This document shows, piece by piece, positions 16,689 through 25,263 of a stretch of DNA of 64,000 bases. The translations under genes and the position numbers were made by a program. The notes below the pieces were generated by a model. It worked only from the letters and a program-made list of their open reading frames with translations, ran no database searches and was not told the origin of the DNA. Source of the stretch: Streptomyces sp. NRRL S-244 (GTDB lineage Bacteria > Actinomycetota > Actinomycetes > Streptomycetales > Streptomycetaceae); the NCBI RefSeq assembly GCF_000717915.1, contig NZ_JOCX01000001.1:248001-312000 (forward strand), in the 5' to 3' direction. Each line of letters starts with the position of its first letter. Position 1 is the stretch's first letter.

Positions 16689-17816
16689 GTGCTCCGCCTG
16701 TTCCGCCTCTTCCTCATGCCGCGCATCGCGGGCGCCGTGGGCGTCGCCCTCGCGCTGCTCGTGGCCGCCCCCGCGGCCGCCGATCCGAAGCCGTCGCAGT
16801 CCCCGGACGCACCGTTCTCCCTCAAGGACCCGCGGATCGTCGCGCACTTCGACTTCGAGGCCGGCCAGACGCCGGAGAACATCGCCCTGGAGCCCGACGG
16901 CTCCGCCGATCTGACCTTCGCCCTCGCCCGCCAGGTGGTCCGGGTGGACCGGCACGGCGGCAAACGGGTCCTCGCGACCCTGCCCGACGTCGCGGACCCG
17001 CAGACGCCGCTGCTCGGCGTCGCCGTCGTCAGCGGGATCGTCCGCACCCACGACGGCACGCTCTACGTCGGCTACAACACCGGAACGGCCGAGACCGGCA
17101 TCTACCGGATCACGCCCGACCGCAAGGTCTCCAAGCTCGTCGACATGTCACCGAAGGGCTTCGTGAACGGCCTCGCCCTCGACGAGCACCTCGGCCTGAT
17201 CTACGCCGCGGACTCCGTCCTCGGCACGGTGTGGCGGATCTCCCTGGACGACGACGAGCCCGAGGCGACGGCCTGGGCCACCGGCGCGGCGCTGGAGCCG
17301 ACCACCTTCTTCGGCGCGAACGGCATCAAGGTGCGCGACCACGCGGTCTGGGTGTCGAACTACGACCGGGGCTCGCTGCTGCGGATCCCGGTCGACCCGG
17401 ACGGGTCCGCGGGGAAGATCAGGACGCACGCCACCGGGCTGACCGGGATCGACGACTTCGCGTTCGCCGGGCACGGCAAGACGGTGCTCGCCGCGCTGAA
17501 CACCACCGCGAGCGAGCTCGCCCTGGTCCGGCCCGACGGCACCCACACCGTCGTGCTGACCGGGAAGGACGGGCTGTCCGGACCCACGGCCGTGGCGGTC
17601 CGCCACCACAGGGTCTTCGTCACCAGCGGCGCCTTCCTCACGGGCATCGACCCGAACCTGCTGGTCGCCGACGTGGAGAAGGGCGAAGAGAAGCCCGAGG
17701 ACCACGGCAAGCCCGAGAAGCAGGGCCAGGACGAGGGCCAGGACGAGGACCAGGACGAGGACCACGGCAAGCCCAAGGACCACGGGCAGCAGCGCGAGGA
17801 CGACGGCAGGCACTGA
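16689..17816 (+). CDS. Secreted SMP-30/NHL-like beta-propeller protein
   Basis: A 375-residue exported protein: signal peptide over about residues 1-31 (hydrophobic core GVALALLVAA, end AAADP), then repeated propeller strands (ENIALEPDGSADLTF, GVAVVSGIVRTHDGTLYVG, VNGLALDEHLGLIYAADS, GIKVRDHAVWVSN, GPTAVAVRHHRVFVTSG) typical of SMP-30/gluconolactonase-like or strictosidine synthase-like folds. The last ~45 residues are a highly charged Asp/Glu/Gln/Lys/His tail with repeated motifs. Enzymatic activity cannot be assigned. GTG 16689 follows aaggaga by 4 nt. A bidirectional terminator separates it from the convergent thioredoxin-NHL gene. Confidence 0.82.
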   Translation: MLRLFRLFLMPRIAGAVGVALALLVAAPAAADPKPSQSPDAPFSLKDPRIVAHFDFEAGQTPENIALEPDGSADLTFALARQVVRVDRHGGKRVLATLPDVADPQTPLLGVAVVSGIVRTHDGTLYVGYNTGTAETGIYRITPDRKVSKLVDMSPKGFVNGLALDEHLGLIYAADSVLGTVWRISLDDDEPEATAWATGAALEPTTFFGANGIKVRDHAVWVSNYDRGSLLRIPVDPDGSAGKIRTHATGLTGIDDFAFAGHGKTVLAALNTTASELALVRPDGTHTVVLTGKDGLSGPTAVAVRHHRVFVTSGAFLTGIDPNLLVADVEKGEEKPEDHGKPEKQGQDEGQDEDQDEDHGKPKDHGQQREDDGRH

Positions 17817-17830
17817 GGCCGAGCCGAAGC

Positions 17831-17867
17831 CGTACGGCCGGGACCCGCTGCGGGTCCCGGCCGTACG
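17831..17867. terminator. Bidirectional 17-bp hairpin terminator
   Basis: CGTACGGCCGGGACCCG pairs perfectly with its complement around a 3-nt loop (ctg). It lies between two convergent genes and can serve both. Confidence 0.88.
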
Positions 17868-17888
17868 ACGTCGTCCTGCCGGAGACCC

Positions 17889-19727
17889 CTAGGCGTCCAG
17901 TCCGGCGAGGACGAGCGGCAGCCGGGTGGCGCCGTCGGCCGTGACGGTCACCGGCACGCCCCAGTCCTGCTGGTGCACGTGGCAGGCCGGGTACTCGTTG
18001 GCCGGGTCGTCGTCGCACGAGGCCGCCATCGCCGAGACGTGCAGCACGCCCTCCGTGACCTCCGGGTTCAGGGCCAGCTCCCGGAACAGGTCCGTCCCGG
18101 TCCCCTCGCCGCCCACCAGCAGCTCCGGCGGGGTCGAGGACACCAGCAGCCGTGTCGACGGCCCGTAGCGGGTGTCGAGCTTCTGGCCGGTCGGCGCCTG
18201 GAACACCACGTCGAGCCGGAGCGTGCCCGGGGCGACCTCGGTGGCGGCCCGCTGCGTGCGGTGCGCGACGGCGTCGACCCGTACCGCCTCCTCCGGCAGC
18301 CGCAGCCGGGTCAGCCGGTGCCTGGCGGACTCGACGACCACGATGTCCTCGCCGACCAGCACCGCGTCGCTGGGCTCCCGCAGGTCGGTGGCCAGGGTGG
18401 AGACCTGACCGGTCGCCGGGTCGAAGCGGCGCAGTGCGTGGTTGTACGTGTCGCACACCGCGACCGAGCCGTCCGGCAGCGCGGTCACCCCGAGCGGGTG
18501 CTGGAGCAGGGCCTGGGCGGCGTCGCCGTCCCGGTGCCCGAAGTCGAACAGGCCGGTCCCGACGGCGGTCCGTACGGCGTATCCGTCGCCCCCCTCGCCC
18601 GCGGGTTCCACGTACCGCAGGGCGCTGTTCTCGGAGTCGGCGATCCACAGCCGGTCCCCGGCGGCCGCGAGCCCGGACGGCTGGGCGAGCCAGGCCTCCA
18701 GGGCGGGGCCGTCGTGCAGGCCCTCGCTGGTCGTTCCGGCGGAGACCTCGACGGTCCCGGTCTGCGGGTCCCAGGTCCACAGCTGGTGCACGCCGGCCAT
18801 GGCGATCCACACCTTGCCCTGCCACCAGGCGACGTCCCACGGCGAGGACAGGTCCACCTCCAGGGCCGGACCGGAGGTCGGGGAGCCCTGCCACCACTGC
18901 CGGCCGGTCCCGGCGACGGTCTCGACGGCGCCCGTCGCGGGGTCGAAGCGGCGCAGCGCGTGGTTGACGGTGTCGGCGACGATCACGGTCCCGTCGGGGA
19001 GCAGCGCGAGGCCCTGCGGCTCGCTGAAGCCGTCGGCGGTGAAGCCGCGCTCGCCGCTGCCGATGCGCCGTACGACGCTCTCGCCGTCGGGGGCCAGCTC
19101 CACGAGCTGGTGCCGCGTCGAGTCCGACACGAGCAGGTTCCCGCTCGGCAGCACCAGCGCCTTCCCGGGGAAGCGGAGGTCGGTCGCGACCGGCTCGGGC
19201 GCCACGTACGGCCCGTCACCGCGGCGCAGCGTGCCCTTGGCCGCGTGCTCGGCTTCGAGCTCGTCCACGAGCCGCGCGATGGCGTGCGCGTGCCCCTCGC
19301 CGGCGTGCTGCGCGACGATGTACCCCTCGGGGTCGATGACGACGAGCGTCGGCCAGGCCCGTACGGCGTACTGCTTCCAGGTGGCCAGCTCGGGATCGTC
19401 GAGCACGGGGTGGTGCACCTCGTACCGCTCGACGGCGTCGACGACGGCCGCGTGCTCGGCCTCGTGCACGAACTTCGGCGAGTGGACGCCGATGATCACG
19501 ACGGTGTCGCGGTGCTTCTCCTCCAGCTCGCGCAGCTCGTCCAGGACGTGCAGGCAGTTGATGCAGCAGAAGGTCCAGAAATCGAGGATGACGATCCGGC
19601 CGCGCAGTTCGGCGAGGCTCAGATCCTTCCCACCCGTATTCAGCCAGCCCCCCTTCCCGACCAGCTCGGGAGCACGGAGGCGGGCACGGCGGGGCGCGGG
19701 GGTGTGCGCCGGGGCGGCATCGTTCAT
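17889..19727 (-). CDS. Thioredoxin-fold protein fused to NHL repeats
   Basis: A 612-residue fusion. The N-terminal ~170 residues form a TlpA/AhpC-like thioredoxin domain with the active-site stretch WTFCCINC (Cys54, Cys55, Cys58) and the cis-Pro region WPTLVVIDPEGYI. The remainder is a beta-propeller of NHL repeats, each with patterns such as GLALLPDGTVIVADTVNHALRR, GLAAAGDRLWIADSENSALR and GVTALPDGSVAVCDTYNHALR. No signal peptide is visible, so it is probably cytoplasmic. It resembles NHLRC2-type proteins, which share this order. The extra adjacent Cys is unusual but seen in this family. Likely a redox or scaffold role; substrate unknown. Confidence 0.9.
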   Translation of the reverse strand: MNDAAPAHTPAPRRARLRAPELVGKGGWLNTGGKDLSLAELRGRIVILDFWTFCCINCLHVLDELRELEEKHRDTVVIIGVHSPKFVHEAEHAAVVDAVERYEVHHPVLDDPELATWKQYAVRAWPTLVVIDPEGYIVAQHAGEGHAHAIARLVDELEAEHAAKGTLRRGDGPYVAPEPVATDLRFPGKALVLPSGNLLVSDSTRHQLVELAPDGESVVRRIGSGERGFTADGFSEPQGLALLPDGTVIVADTVNHALRRFDPATGAVETVAGTGRQWWQGSPTSGPALEVDLSSPWDVAWWQGKVWIAMAGVHQLWTWDPQTGTVEVSAGTTSEGLHDGPALEAWLAQPSGLAAAGDRLWIADSENSALRYVEPAGEGGDGYAVRTAVGTGLFDFGHRDGDAAQALLQHPLGVTALPDGSVAVCDTYNHALRRFDPATGQVSTLATDLREPSDAVLVGEDIVVVESARHRLTRLRLPEEAVRVDAVAHRTQRAATEVAPGTLRLDVVFQAPTGQKLDTRYGPSTRLLVSSTPPELLVGGEGTGTDLFRELALNPEVTEGVLHVSAMAASCDDDPANEYPACHVHQQDWGVPVTVTADGATRLPLVLAGLDA

Positions 19728-19787
19728 GCTTCAAGCTTGCCATCCGCCCGCGAACGCCCCCTCACGGCCGTCCCGCCCGGACACGGC

Positions 19788-20309
19788 CTAGTCGAAGAGG
19801 GCGCTCAGGCGGGGGAGGCGGGTGGAGGTCTCCTCCGTGTCGTCGAAGTCGAAGTCCCAGGTCGGGTCCAGGGCGGGGTAGCTGATCGTGAAGGAGTCCG
19901 CCGGGAGCTCGCGGCCCGTGGCCGCTTCGTACGCCGCCCAGGCGATCGAGAGGGCCTCCTCGTCCCACAGCTCCAGGCCCTGCGCCGCCGCCTCGCGGAC
20001 CGCGGGGTGGTCCGCGAGGGAGTCGGGGTCGGCCAGGGCCCGGGCGAAGGCCTGCTCGCCCTGGGTCAGGAGCCAGCCGCGGAAGTAGTCGAAGCCGTCG
20101 TCCGAGCAGCCGCCGTTGATCACGTACGCCGCGGCCCACAGGGGGCTGCGGTAGGACTCCGCCAGCAGGTCCCACAGCACCTGCTGGGCGGCGGCTATCT
20201 CGGCCTCGGGGCAGCGCGCCAGCAACTGCGAGGCGCGCGCCGCCACCTGGTCCGGACCGGCCTCCGTACGGGCCGTGTCGATCAGCTTCCAGAACGTCTG
20301 CTTGTCCAT
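19788..20309 (-). CDS. DUF4240 domain protein
   Basis: A 173-residue soluble protein matching the DUF4240 pattern: an N-terminal MDKQTFWKLIDTAR helix, a middle GCSDDGFDYFRGWLLTQGE signature and a C-terminal acidic stretch (DPTWDFDFDDTEE). Family function is unknown. ATG 20309 is the natural start. It lies 40 nt downstream of the ATP-grasp gene on the same strand and may be co-transcribed. Confidence 0.85.
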   Translation of the reverse strand: MDKQTFWKLIDTARTEAGPDQVAARASQLLARCPEAEIAAAQQVLWDLLAESYRSPLWAAAYVINGGCSDDGFDYFRGWLLTQGEQAFARALADPDSLADHPAVREAAAQGLELWDEEALSIAWAAYEAATGRELPADSFTISYPALDPTWDFDFDDTEETSTRLPRLSALFD

Positions 20310-20349
20310 GGGGGAAGCCTGGCATCCCCCTCTGACATCGGACGTGCCG

Positions 20350-21153
20350 TCAGACGGTGAGGAAGGAGTGGAGGGATTCTGTCAAAGCGGTGATGAAGGC
20401 CTCCTGCGCCGCCGGGGACACCAGGTCCAGGGAGAGGTACGGGTTCAGGTCCTCCAGCTCGACGAGGAGGAGCTCACCGGAGGGGGCGCGGCAGGCGTCC
20501 ACCCGCTGGATGCCGTGCGACAGCGTGTTCCACGCGATGAAGCCGCGGGCGAAATCGAGGTCTGCCGCCGTGGCCTCGTACGGCTCCAGCTCCCAGCGGC
20601 GGGCCGGGTCCGGGGCGTGGAGGGCGTACTGGAAGGCGTCGTCGACGAAGTAGAAGGAGACCTCGTACGCGAAGTCGATGCGCGGCTGGATGAGGTTCAC
20701 CCCCGCCGGTCCGGCCGGGTGCGGGGTGAAGGTCAGGCCTATGGAGTCCGCGCCCTGCTTGGGCTTCACCGCGTACGAGGGCACCGCGGGGAGCAGCGCG
20801 AGGTCGGCGGGGTCGTCGATGGTGGGGATGACGGGGTGGCCGGCGGCCGTCAGGTCGAGGAGGTACTGCTTGCCGGCCATGTCGCCGCGGCCCGTGAGCG
20901 GGTTGTAGACGCGGGTGCCGGCGGCGAGGGCCGCCGCGCGGAAGGCGTCGTACGCCTCCTGGTAGTGCAGGACCGGCCCGCTGTTGCGGACGATCACCGC
21001 GTCGAAGTCCGCCATCATGGCCGCCGCGTCCAGCGGATGGCACAGGGCGAGCGGGAAGTGCTCGCGCAGCCGGGAGCTGAGGAGGATGTCCTCGTCGCAG
21101 TAGCGGCGGCCGCGCGCCGGGTACGCCAGGTCGGTCACATAGAGCAGAGGCAT
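20350..21153 (-). CDS. ATP-grasp domain protein (RimK/glutathione synthetase-like)
   Basis: A 267-residue cytoplasmic protein. It resembles the ATP-grasp ligase fold: an N-terminal Rossmann-like part (FDAVIVRNSGPVLHY), then KQYLLDLTAAGHPVIPT, the nucleotide-binding Lys strand SYAVKPKQGADSIG, and the C-terminal metal-ligand stretch RVDACRAPSGELLLVELEDLNP. Such enzymes join a carboxylate to an amine using ATP; the substrates cannot be told. ATG 21153 is used, with the LURP-one gene divergent after 32 nt. The size is slightly below typical ATP-grasp ligases, so the call is moderate. Confidence 0.7.
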   Translation of the reverse strand: MPLLYVTDLAYPARGRRYCDEDILLSSRLREHFPLALCHPLDAAAMMADFDAVIVRNSGPVLHYQEAYDAFRAAALAAGTRVYNPLTGRGDMAGKQYLLDLTAAGHPVIPTIDDPADLALLPAVPSYAVKPKQGADSIGLTFTPHPAGPAGVNLIQPRIDFAYEVSFYFVDDAFQYALHAPDPARRWELEPYEATAADLDFARGFIAWNTLSHGIQRVDACRAPSGELLLVELEDLNPYLSLDLVSPAAQEAFITALTESLHSFLTV

Positions 21154-21185
21154 GGCCGCAACCTATCGCGGGCATCGATCCGGGC

Positions 21186-21707
21186 ATGAAATACCTGGTT
21201 CGGGACAAAATGCTGGCCCTCGGGGACGACTACTGGATCGAGGACGAGGACGGCAGGCACGCGTTCCTCGTCGACGGCAAGGCGCTGCGCTTCCGGGACA
21301 CGCTGGAACTGAAGGACCCGGACGGGCAGATCCTGATCACGCTGCGGGAGAAGCTGTTCACCCTGCGCGACGCGATGACGCTGGAGCGCGACGAGCGCCG
21401 TCTCGCCGTGATCCGCCGCAAGCGGCTCTCCCTGCTGCGGGGCCACTACCTCGTGACGCTGGTCGAGGGCACCGAACTGGACGTGAGCGGGCGGCTCCTG
21501 GACCGGGAGTTCAAGATCGAGTACGAAGGGGAGCTCCTCGCGCTGGTCTCCCGCCAGTGGTACCGGATCCGCGAGACGTACGCCGTGGACGTGATCCGGG
21601 AGGACACGGACGCGGCGCTGCTGATCGCCGTGGCCGTGTGCGTCATCCGGCTGGCGGAGAAGGAGCGGGAGGGCGGCGCCGGTCCCGATGGAGATCCCGG
21701 GCCGTGA
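21186..21707 (+). CDS. LURP-one-related (LOR) family protein
   Basis: A 173-residue protein with the tubby-like LOR beta-barrel pattern: start MKYLVRDKMLALGDDYWIEDEDG, central ELKDPDGQILITLREKLFTLRDAM, and RRLAVIRRKRLS, ending in a single hydrophobic helix (AALLIAVAVCVIRLAEKE). Bacterial members may bind phospholipid or act in the membrane-stress response; function is unproven. Its last 65 nt overlap the 3' end of a convergent small gene. It starts 32 nt from the divergent ATP-grasp gene. Confidence 0.85.
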   Translation: MKYLVRDKMLALGDDYWIEDEDGRHAFLVDGKALRFRDTLELKDPDGQILITLREKLFTLRDAMTLERDERRLAVIRRKRLSLLRGHYLVTLVEGTELDVSGRLLDREFKIEYEGELLALVSRQWYRIRETYAVDVIREDTDAALLIAVAVCVIRLAEKEREGGAGPDGDPGP

Positions 21708-21990
21708 GCTGGCCCTGGACGTAGGCGTCGGTGTCCGGCGCGTACGGGCCTCCGTGGTCCAGCAGAAGGCCGGTGATGCGCTGCCACTCGGCGGCCTCGG
21801 CGCGGACGGCGGCGTCCGCGGACTCCAGGTCGCCGGCGTCGGCGAGCACGGCCTCCAGGGCGGCCTGCGCCTCGTGGTGGGCCATGCCGGTGGCCCGGTC
21901 CCGGACGCGCCGGCGGGCCTCGATCTCGGCGGCGGCGGGCTCGTGCGGCTCCAGGGCGGCCTCCAGCGCGTCCTCTGCTTCATCCGTCAC
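21643..21990 (-). CDS. Small acidic helical protein, function unknown
   Basis: A 115-residue protein (GTG 21990, MTDEAEDALEAALEPHEP) made largely of Ala/Glu-rich helix with coiled-coil character (EIEARRRVRDRATGMAHHEAQAALE kind of sequence) and a more ordered middle (WQRITGLLLDHGGPYAPDTD). The tail is Pro/Arg-rich. An aggagg motif lies about 11 nt upstream. It converges on and overlaps the LURP-one gene by 65 nt. I do not recognise the family; the amino-acid pattern favours a real gene over a shadow, with some doubt. Confidence 0.55.
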   Translation of the reverse strand: MTDEAEDALEAALEPHEPAAAEIEARRRVRDRATGMAHHEAQAALEAVLADAGDLESADAAVRAEAAEWQRITGLLLDHGGPYAPDTDAYVQGQLTARDLHRDRRRPPAPSPPAG

Positions 21991-22079
21991 GGCGCACCCG
22001 CCTCCTCGTCTCCTCGTCGCGGAACGGGCGTCCGGCGCCGCCCACTCCTCCCCTCTGCCCGGAAACCCCGGCGTCAACC

Positions 22080-22143
22080 GGGGCCTTCCGCGGCCGGGAC
22101 CTTCCACGGCCGGGGCCTTCCGGGGCCGGGCCCTTCCGCGGCG
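22080..22143. repeat. Four ~16-bp tandem units
   Basis: Units of the form ggggccttccgcggcc with small changes (ggaccttccacggcc, ggccttccggggcc, gcccttccgcggc) repeat four times between the small acidic gene and the nitrilase-family gene. Each unit is partly self-complementary, so the RNA could fold as a terminator for the upstream minus-strand gene. Confidence 0.75.
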
Positions 22144-22170
22144 CCGGGCCCGCCGGCCCCGGGGCGGCGG

Positions 22171-22947
22171 TCAGTGCAGGCGGCGGTCCTTCAGGGCCGG
22201 GAACTGCTCCCGGGTCTCGGCCACCTTCGCCGGGTCCAGGTCCACGGTGAGGACGCCCTCGCCGGGGCCCGCCTCGGCCAGCACCTCGCCCCAGGGATCC
22301 ACCACCAGGCTGTGCCCGGCCTGCTCGACGCCCGCGTGCGTACCGGCCAGCCCGCAGGCGAGCACGTACGACTGGTCCTCGACGGCCCGCGCCCGGTTGA
22401 GCAGGGTCCAGTGGGCCCGGCGGCGGGCCGGCCAGCCCGCGGCCACGACCATCGTGGTGGCCCCGGCGTCCACCAGGCCGCGGAACAGCTCCGGGAAGCG
22501 CAGGTCGTAACAGGTGGCGATGCCGAGGACCTGCTCCGGCAGGGTCACCGTGGTCAGGGAGTCCCCGGCTGACATCAGGACGGCCTCGCCCTGGTCGAAG
22601 CCGAAGCGGTGGATCTTGCGGTAGGTGGCGGCCAGCTCGCCGGACGGGGACAGGACGAGGGCGGTGTTGTAGAGGGAGCCGTCGCCCGCGCGCTCCACGA
22701 CCGAGCCGGCGTGCAGCCAGACCCCGGCGTCGCTCGCCGCCTTCGACATCGCCTCGTACGTCGGGCCGTCCAGGGGCTCGGCCTCGGTCTCGAACTGCTC
22801 GTAGGCGAAGGCGCCCACCGTCCACAGTTCGGGCAGCACGACCAGGTCCGAGCCGGCCTGCTCCCGTACGAGATCGGCCGCCCGGGCACGGCGTGAGGCG
22901 ACCGACTCCCCGTCGGACACCGCGATTTGGATCAGCGAGGCGCGCAC
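22171..22947 (-). CDS. Carbon-nitrogen hydrolase (nitrilase superfamily)
   Basis: A 258-residue cytoplasmic amidase. The nitrilase triad is complete: Glu40 in VVLPELW, Lys111 in YRKIHRFG and Cys146 in ATCYDLRFPE. Length and spacing match the omega-amidase/NIT2-like branch, which hydrolyses small amides such as 2-oxoglutaramate; the exact substrate is uncertain. GTG 22947 gives MRASLIQIAV, the expected first strand. It is divergent from the mycothiol-dependent enzyme gene. Confidence 0.92.
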   Translation of the reverse strand: MRASLIQIAVSDGESVASRRARAADLVREQAGSDLVVLPELWTVGAFAYEQFETEAEPLDGPTYEAMSKAASDAGVWLHAGSVVERAGDGSLYNTALVLSPSGELAATYRKIHRFGFDQGEAVLMSAGDSLTTVTLPEQVLGIATCYDLRFPELFRGLVDAGATTMVVAAGWPARRRAHWTLLNRARAVEDQSYVLACGLAGTHAGVEQAGHSLVVDPWGEVLAEAGPGEGVLTVDLDPAKVAETREQFPALKDRRLH

Positions 22948-23096
22948 ATTACCACCGTCCTGGCATTCAAGCCGTCAACTCGGGCCTACGATCGTCACAC
23001 GAAAGCACTGCCGGGGCGCTCACCGGCAGCGTAGTTTTGGAAGCAGTCCACACGCTTCCAGAAAACGCGCCACTGAACAGCACGCGAGGGGTCCCG

Positions 23097-23927
23097 TTGA
23101 CCGTCCAGCCGCATCCCAGCCTCCAGCCCTATGCCGACGCGTGGACCCACTCCATCGAGGCGATATCCGAGCTGGTCCTCCCCCTGGCGGAGGGCGAGTG
23201 GAACCGGGCGACCCCGTGCCCCGGCTGGTCCGTCCGTGATGTGGTGTCACACATCATCGGCATCGAATGCGAGCAGCTGGGGGACCCGCGGCCGATCCAC
23301 ACCGTCGCAAGGGACCTGCGGCACGTGGTCGACGAGTTCAGCCGGTACATGGAGGTCCAGGTCGACGTCCGGCGCCACCACACCGCGCCGGAGATGACCT
23401 CGGAGCTGGAGTACACGATCATCCGGCGGTCGCGTCAGCTGCGGAACGAGAAGCGGGATCCGGACACCATGGTGCGGGGGCCGCTGGGCGACCAGGTGAC
23501 CCTGGAGTTCGCACTGCGGCTGCGGGCGTTCGACGTGTGGATCCACGAGCAGGACCTGCGGGCGGCGCTGGGCGTGCCGGGGAACTGGGACTCGCCGGGG
23601 GCGTACGTGGCGCGGGACATCCTGCTGGCCGGGCTGCCGAAGGTGGTCGCGAAGCTGGCCGGGGCGCCGGCGAACTCGGCCGTCGTGATCGACGTGCACG
23701 GGCCGGTGGAGTTCATGCGGACGGTACGCGTGGACGCGCAGGGACGCGGCTCGGTGGACGGGACGCCCTCGCTGGGGCCGGCCGTGACGCTGACGACGGA
23801 CTGGGAGACGTACGTCCGCCTCGCGGCGGGGCGGGTCCGCGCGGGCGCCGTCGCGGACCGGGTGAAGGTCGAGGGCGACGCCGAGCTGGCGGACGCGATC
23901 CTGGCCCACTTCGCCGTCACGCCGTAG
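23097..23927 (+). CDS. Maleylpyruvate isomerase family mycothiol-dependent enzyme
   Basis: A 276-residue protein of the DinB-like mycothiol-dependent metalloenzyme family. The N-terminal helix bundle contains NRATPCPGWSVRDVVSHIIG, with the first metal His, and later WIHEQDLRAALG, the characteristic second His motif. The C-terminal part (VVIDVHGPVEFMRTV, VTLTTDWETYVRLAAGR) is an SCP2-like sterol-carrier fold. It would use mycothiol as thiol donor for isomerisation, detoxification or S-transfer. Translation probably starts at TTG 23097 (MTVQPHPSLQPY), preceded by gagggg; no ATG or GTG lies nearby in frame. Confidence 0.88.
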   Translation: MTVQPHPSLQPYADAWTHSIEAISELVLPLAEGEWNRATPCPGWSVRDVVSHIIGIECEQLGDPRPIHTVARDLRHVVDEFSRYMEVQVDVRRHHTAPEMTSELEYTIIRRSRQLRNEKRDPDTMVRGPLGDQVTLEFALRLRAFDVWIHEQDLRAALGVPGNWDSPGAYVARDILLAGLPKVVAKLAGAPANSAVVIDVHGPVEFMRTVRVDAQGRGSVDGTPSLGPAVTLTTDWETYVRLAAGRVRAGAVADRVKVEGDAELADAILAHFAVTP

Positions 23928-24042
23928 CGCCGTGACCCCGTAGCCGGCGGGCGGTCGGGCGCCGGCGGCGAGAACCACTCCCGCAGTTGTCGCGTCCCTG
24001 TCATGGACGGACAACGCGGAGCGGGAGAAGGGGGTTTCCGGG

Positions 24043-25080
24043 GTGTGGTCAAGGATGTCGGCTGCCGAGGTACCCGCGTCTGAGCGGCTCGACTGGTTCA
24101 CCGACGTGATCGCGCAGGAGCTCGTGCCCACGGCGATCCGCAGTGAACGCGTCCGGGACTTCTGGGCCGAGGCGTCCGTCCTGGACCTCGGCGGCGTACA
24201 GGTGTCCTCGTTCGAGTTCAGCTCGCTGCGCTCCCTGCGCACCGCCGCCCACGTGCGGCGCAGCGATCCCGAGCAGTACCAGCTGGGGCTCGTGACCACC
24301 GGAGCCATGTCGCTCGCCCAGAACCGGAACGAATCGGGTCTGTTCACCGGGGACATGGTGCTCTGGGACACCTCGCTGCCGATGGAGTCGGACGCCGTCC
24401 CGGATGTGGACGGGGGCCGGGTGCGGGCGATCATCCTGTCCTTCCCCCGCGATGCGATGCCGCTGCGCGGCGCCCGGGTGGAACGGCTGCTGGCCCACCG
24501 GATCGCGGGCGGCCACGGCATGGGGGCGATCCTCGCCCAGTACATGCGGTCGCTGGCGGCGCACGCCGCCGACTGCGGGCCGGCGGAGCTGAACCGGCTG
24601 GGTACGGTCGCCCACGACCTGGTCGGCGCCTGCCTGGCCGGGCACCTCGGCGCGCAGGACGAGCTCTCGCCCGAAGCCCGCAGCCGCGCCCTGCTGGAGC
24701 GGATCGAGGTCTTCGTCAACCACAACCTCGGCGATCCGGAGCTGACCCCGTCCGCCGTCGCCGCCCGGCACGGCATCTCGCTGCGCCACCTCCAGCAGCT
24801 GTTCCACGACCGGGGCGAAACGGTGGCGGCCGGGATCCGGCGGCGCCGGCTGGAGCGGTGCCGGACCGATCTCGCGGACCCGGGGCTCCTGACCAGCCCG
24901 GTCCACACCGTGGCGAGGCGGTGGGGGTTCACCAACGCCTCGGTGTTCAGCCGGACGTTCCGGGAGTCGTACGGGACGAGCCCCACGGAGTTCCGGCACC
25001 GGGCGGTCCGGGAGGCCCTTGCGCGCAAGATCAACGAGCCTTGCGCGCCCGGCACATCCGGGGGTGTCGCGCGGCCGTAG
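24043..25080 (+). CDS. AraC family transcriptional regulator
   Basis: A 345-residue cytoplasmic regulator. The N-terminal ~200 residues resemble the AraC-binding-like domain found in many Streptomyces regulators (LDWFTDVIAQELVPTAI, then QYQLGLVTTGAMSLAQN and a cupin-like middle). The C-terminal ~100 residues form the AraC/XylS double helix-turn-helix (LTPSAVAARHGISLRHLQQLF and VHTVARRWGFTNASVFSRTF, ending YGTSPTEFRHR). GTG 24043 follows an agaaggggg region; ATG 24055 would shorten it by four residues. Its target is unknown; it converges on the MFS gene. Confidence 0.9.
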   Translation: MWSRMSAAEVPASERLDWFTDVIAQELVPTAIRSERVRDFWAEASVLDLGGVQVSSFEFSSLRSLRTAAHVRRSDPEQYQLGLVTTGAMSLAQNRNESGLFTGDMVLWDTSLPMESDAVPDVDGGRVRAIILSFPRDAMPLRGARVERLLAHRIAGGHGMGAILAQYMRSLAAHAADCGPAELNRLGTVAHDLVGACLAGHLGAQDELSPEARSRALLERIEVFVNHNLGDPELTPSAVAARHGISLRHLQQLFHDRGETVAAGIRRRRLERCRTDLADPGLLTSPVHTVARRWGFTNASVFSRTFRESYGTSPTEFRHRAVREALARKINEPCAPGTSGGVARP

Positions 25081-25138
25081 GGTCGGCAATCGTCAGCCGT
25101 GCCGTGCAGGTGCCGGCGGCTGCGCCGGGGTGGTGGCT

Positions 25139-25171
25139 CCGGCGGGACTGGACGGGGGTCTGTCCCGCCGG
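25139..25171. terminator. Hairpin between convergent AraC and MFS genes
   Basis: Perfect 10-bp stem CCGGCGGGAC / GTCCCGCCGG with a 13-nt loop, nested inside a longer GC-rich structure (ggctcc at 25135, ggagcc at 25183). Probably a bidirectional terminator in this 183-nt gap. Confidence 0.6.
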
Positions 25172-25263
25172 GCCCCTGCGGGGGAGCCGGATGTGGGTGC
25201 CGCGTCGCTGCGCGAGCGGCCCCGGGCGGCGCCCGTGCTTCCGGGGGCGGCGCCGTGTGCGGG

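Noticed and set aside
22080..22143. CRISPR or REP element
   Set aside because: Contiguous 16-bp units without spacers; only four copies, not dispersed in the window.
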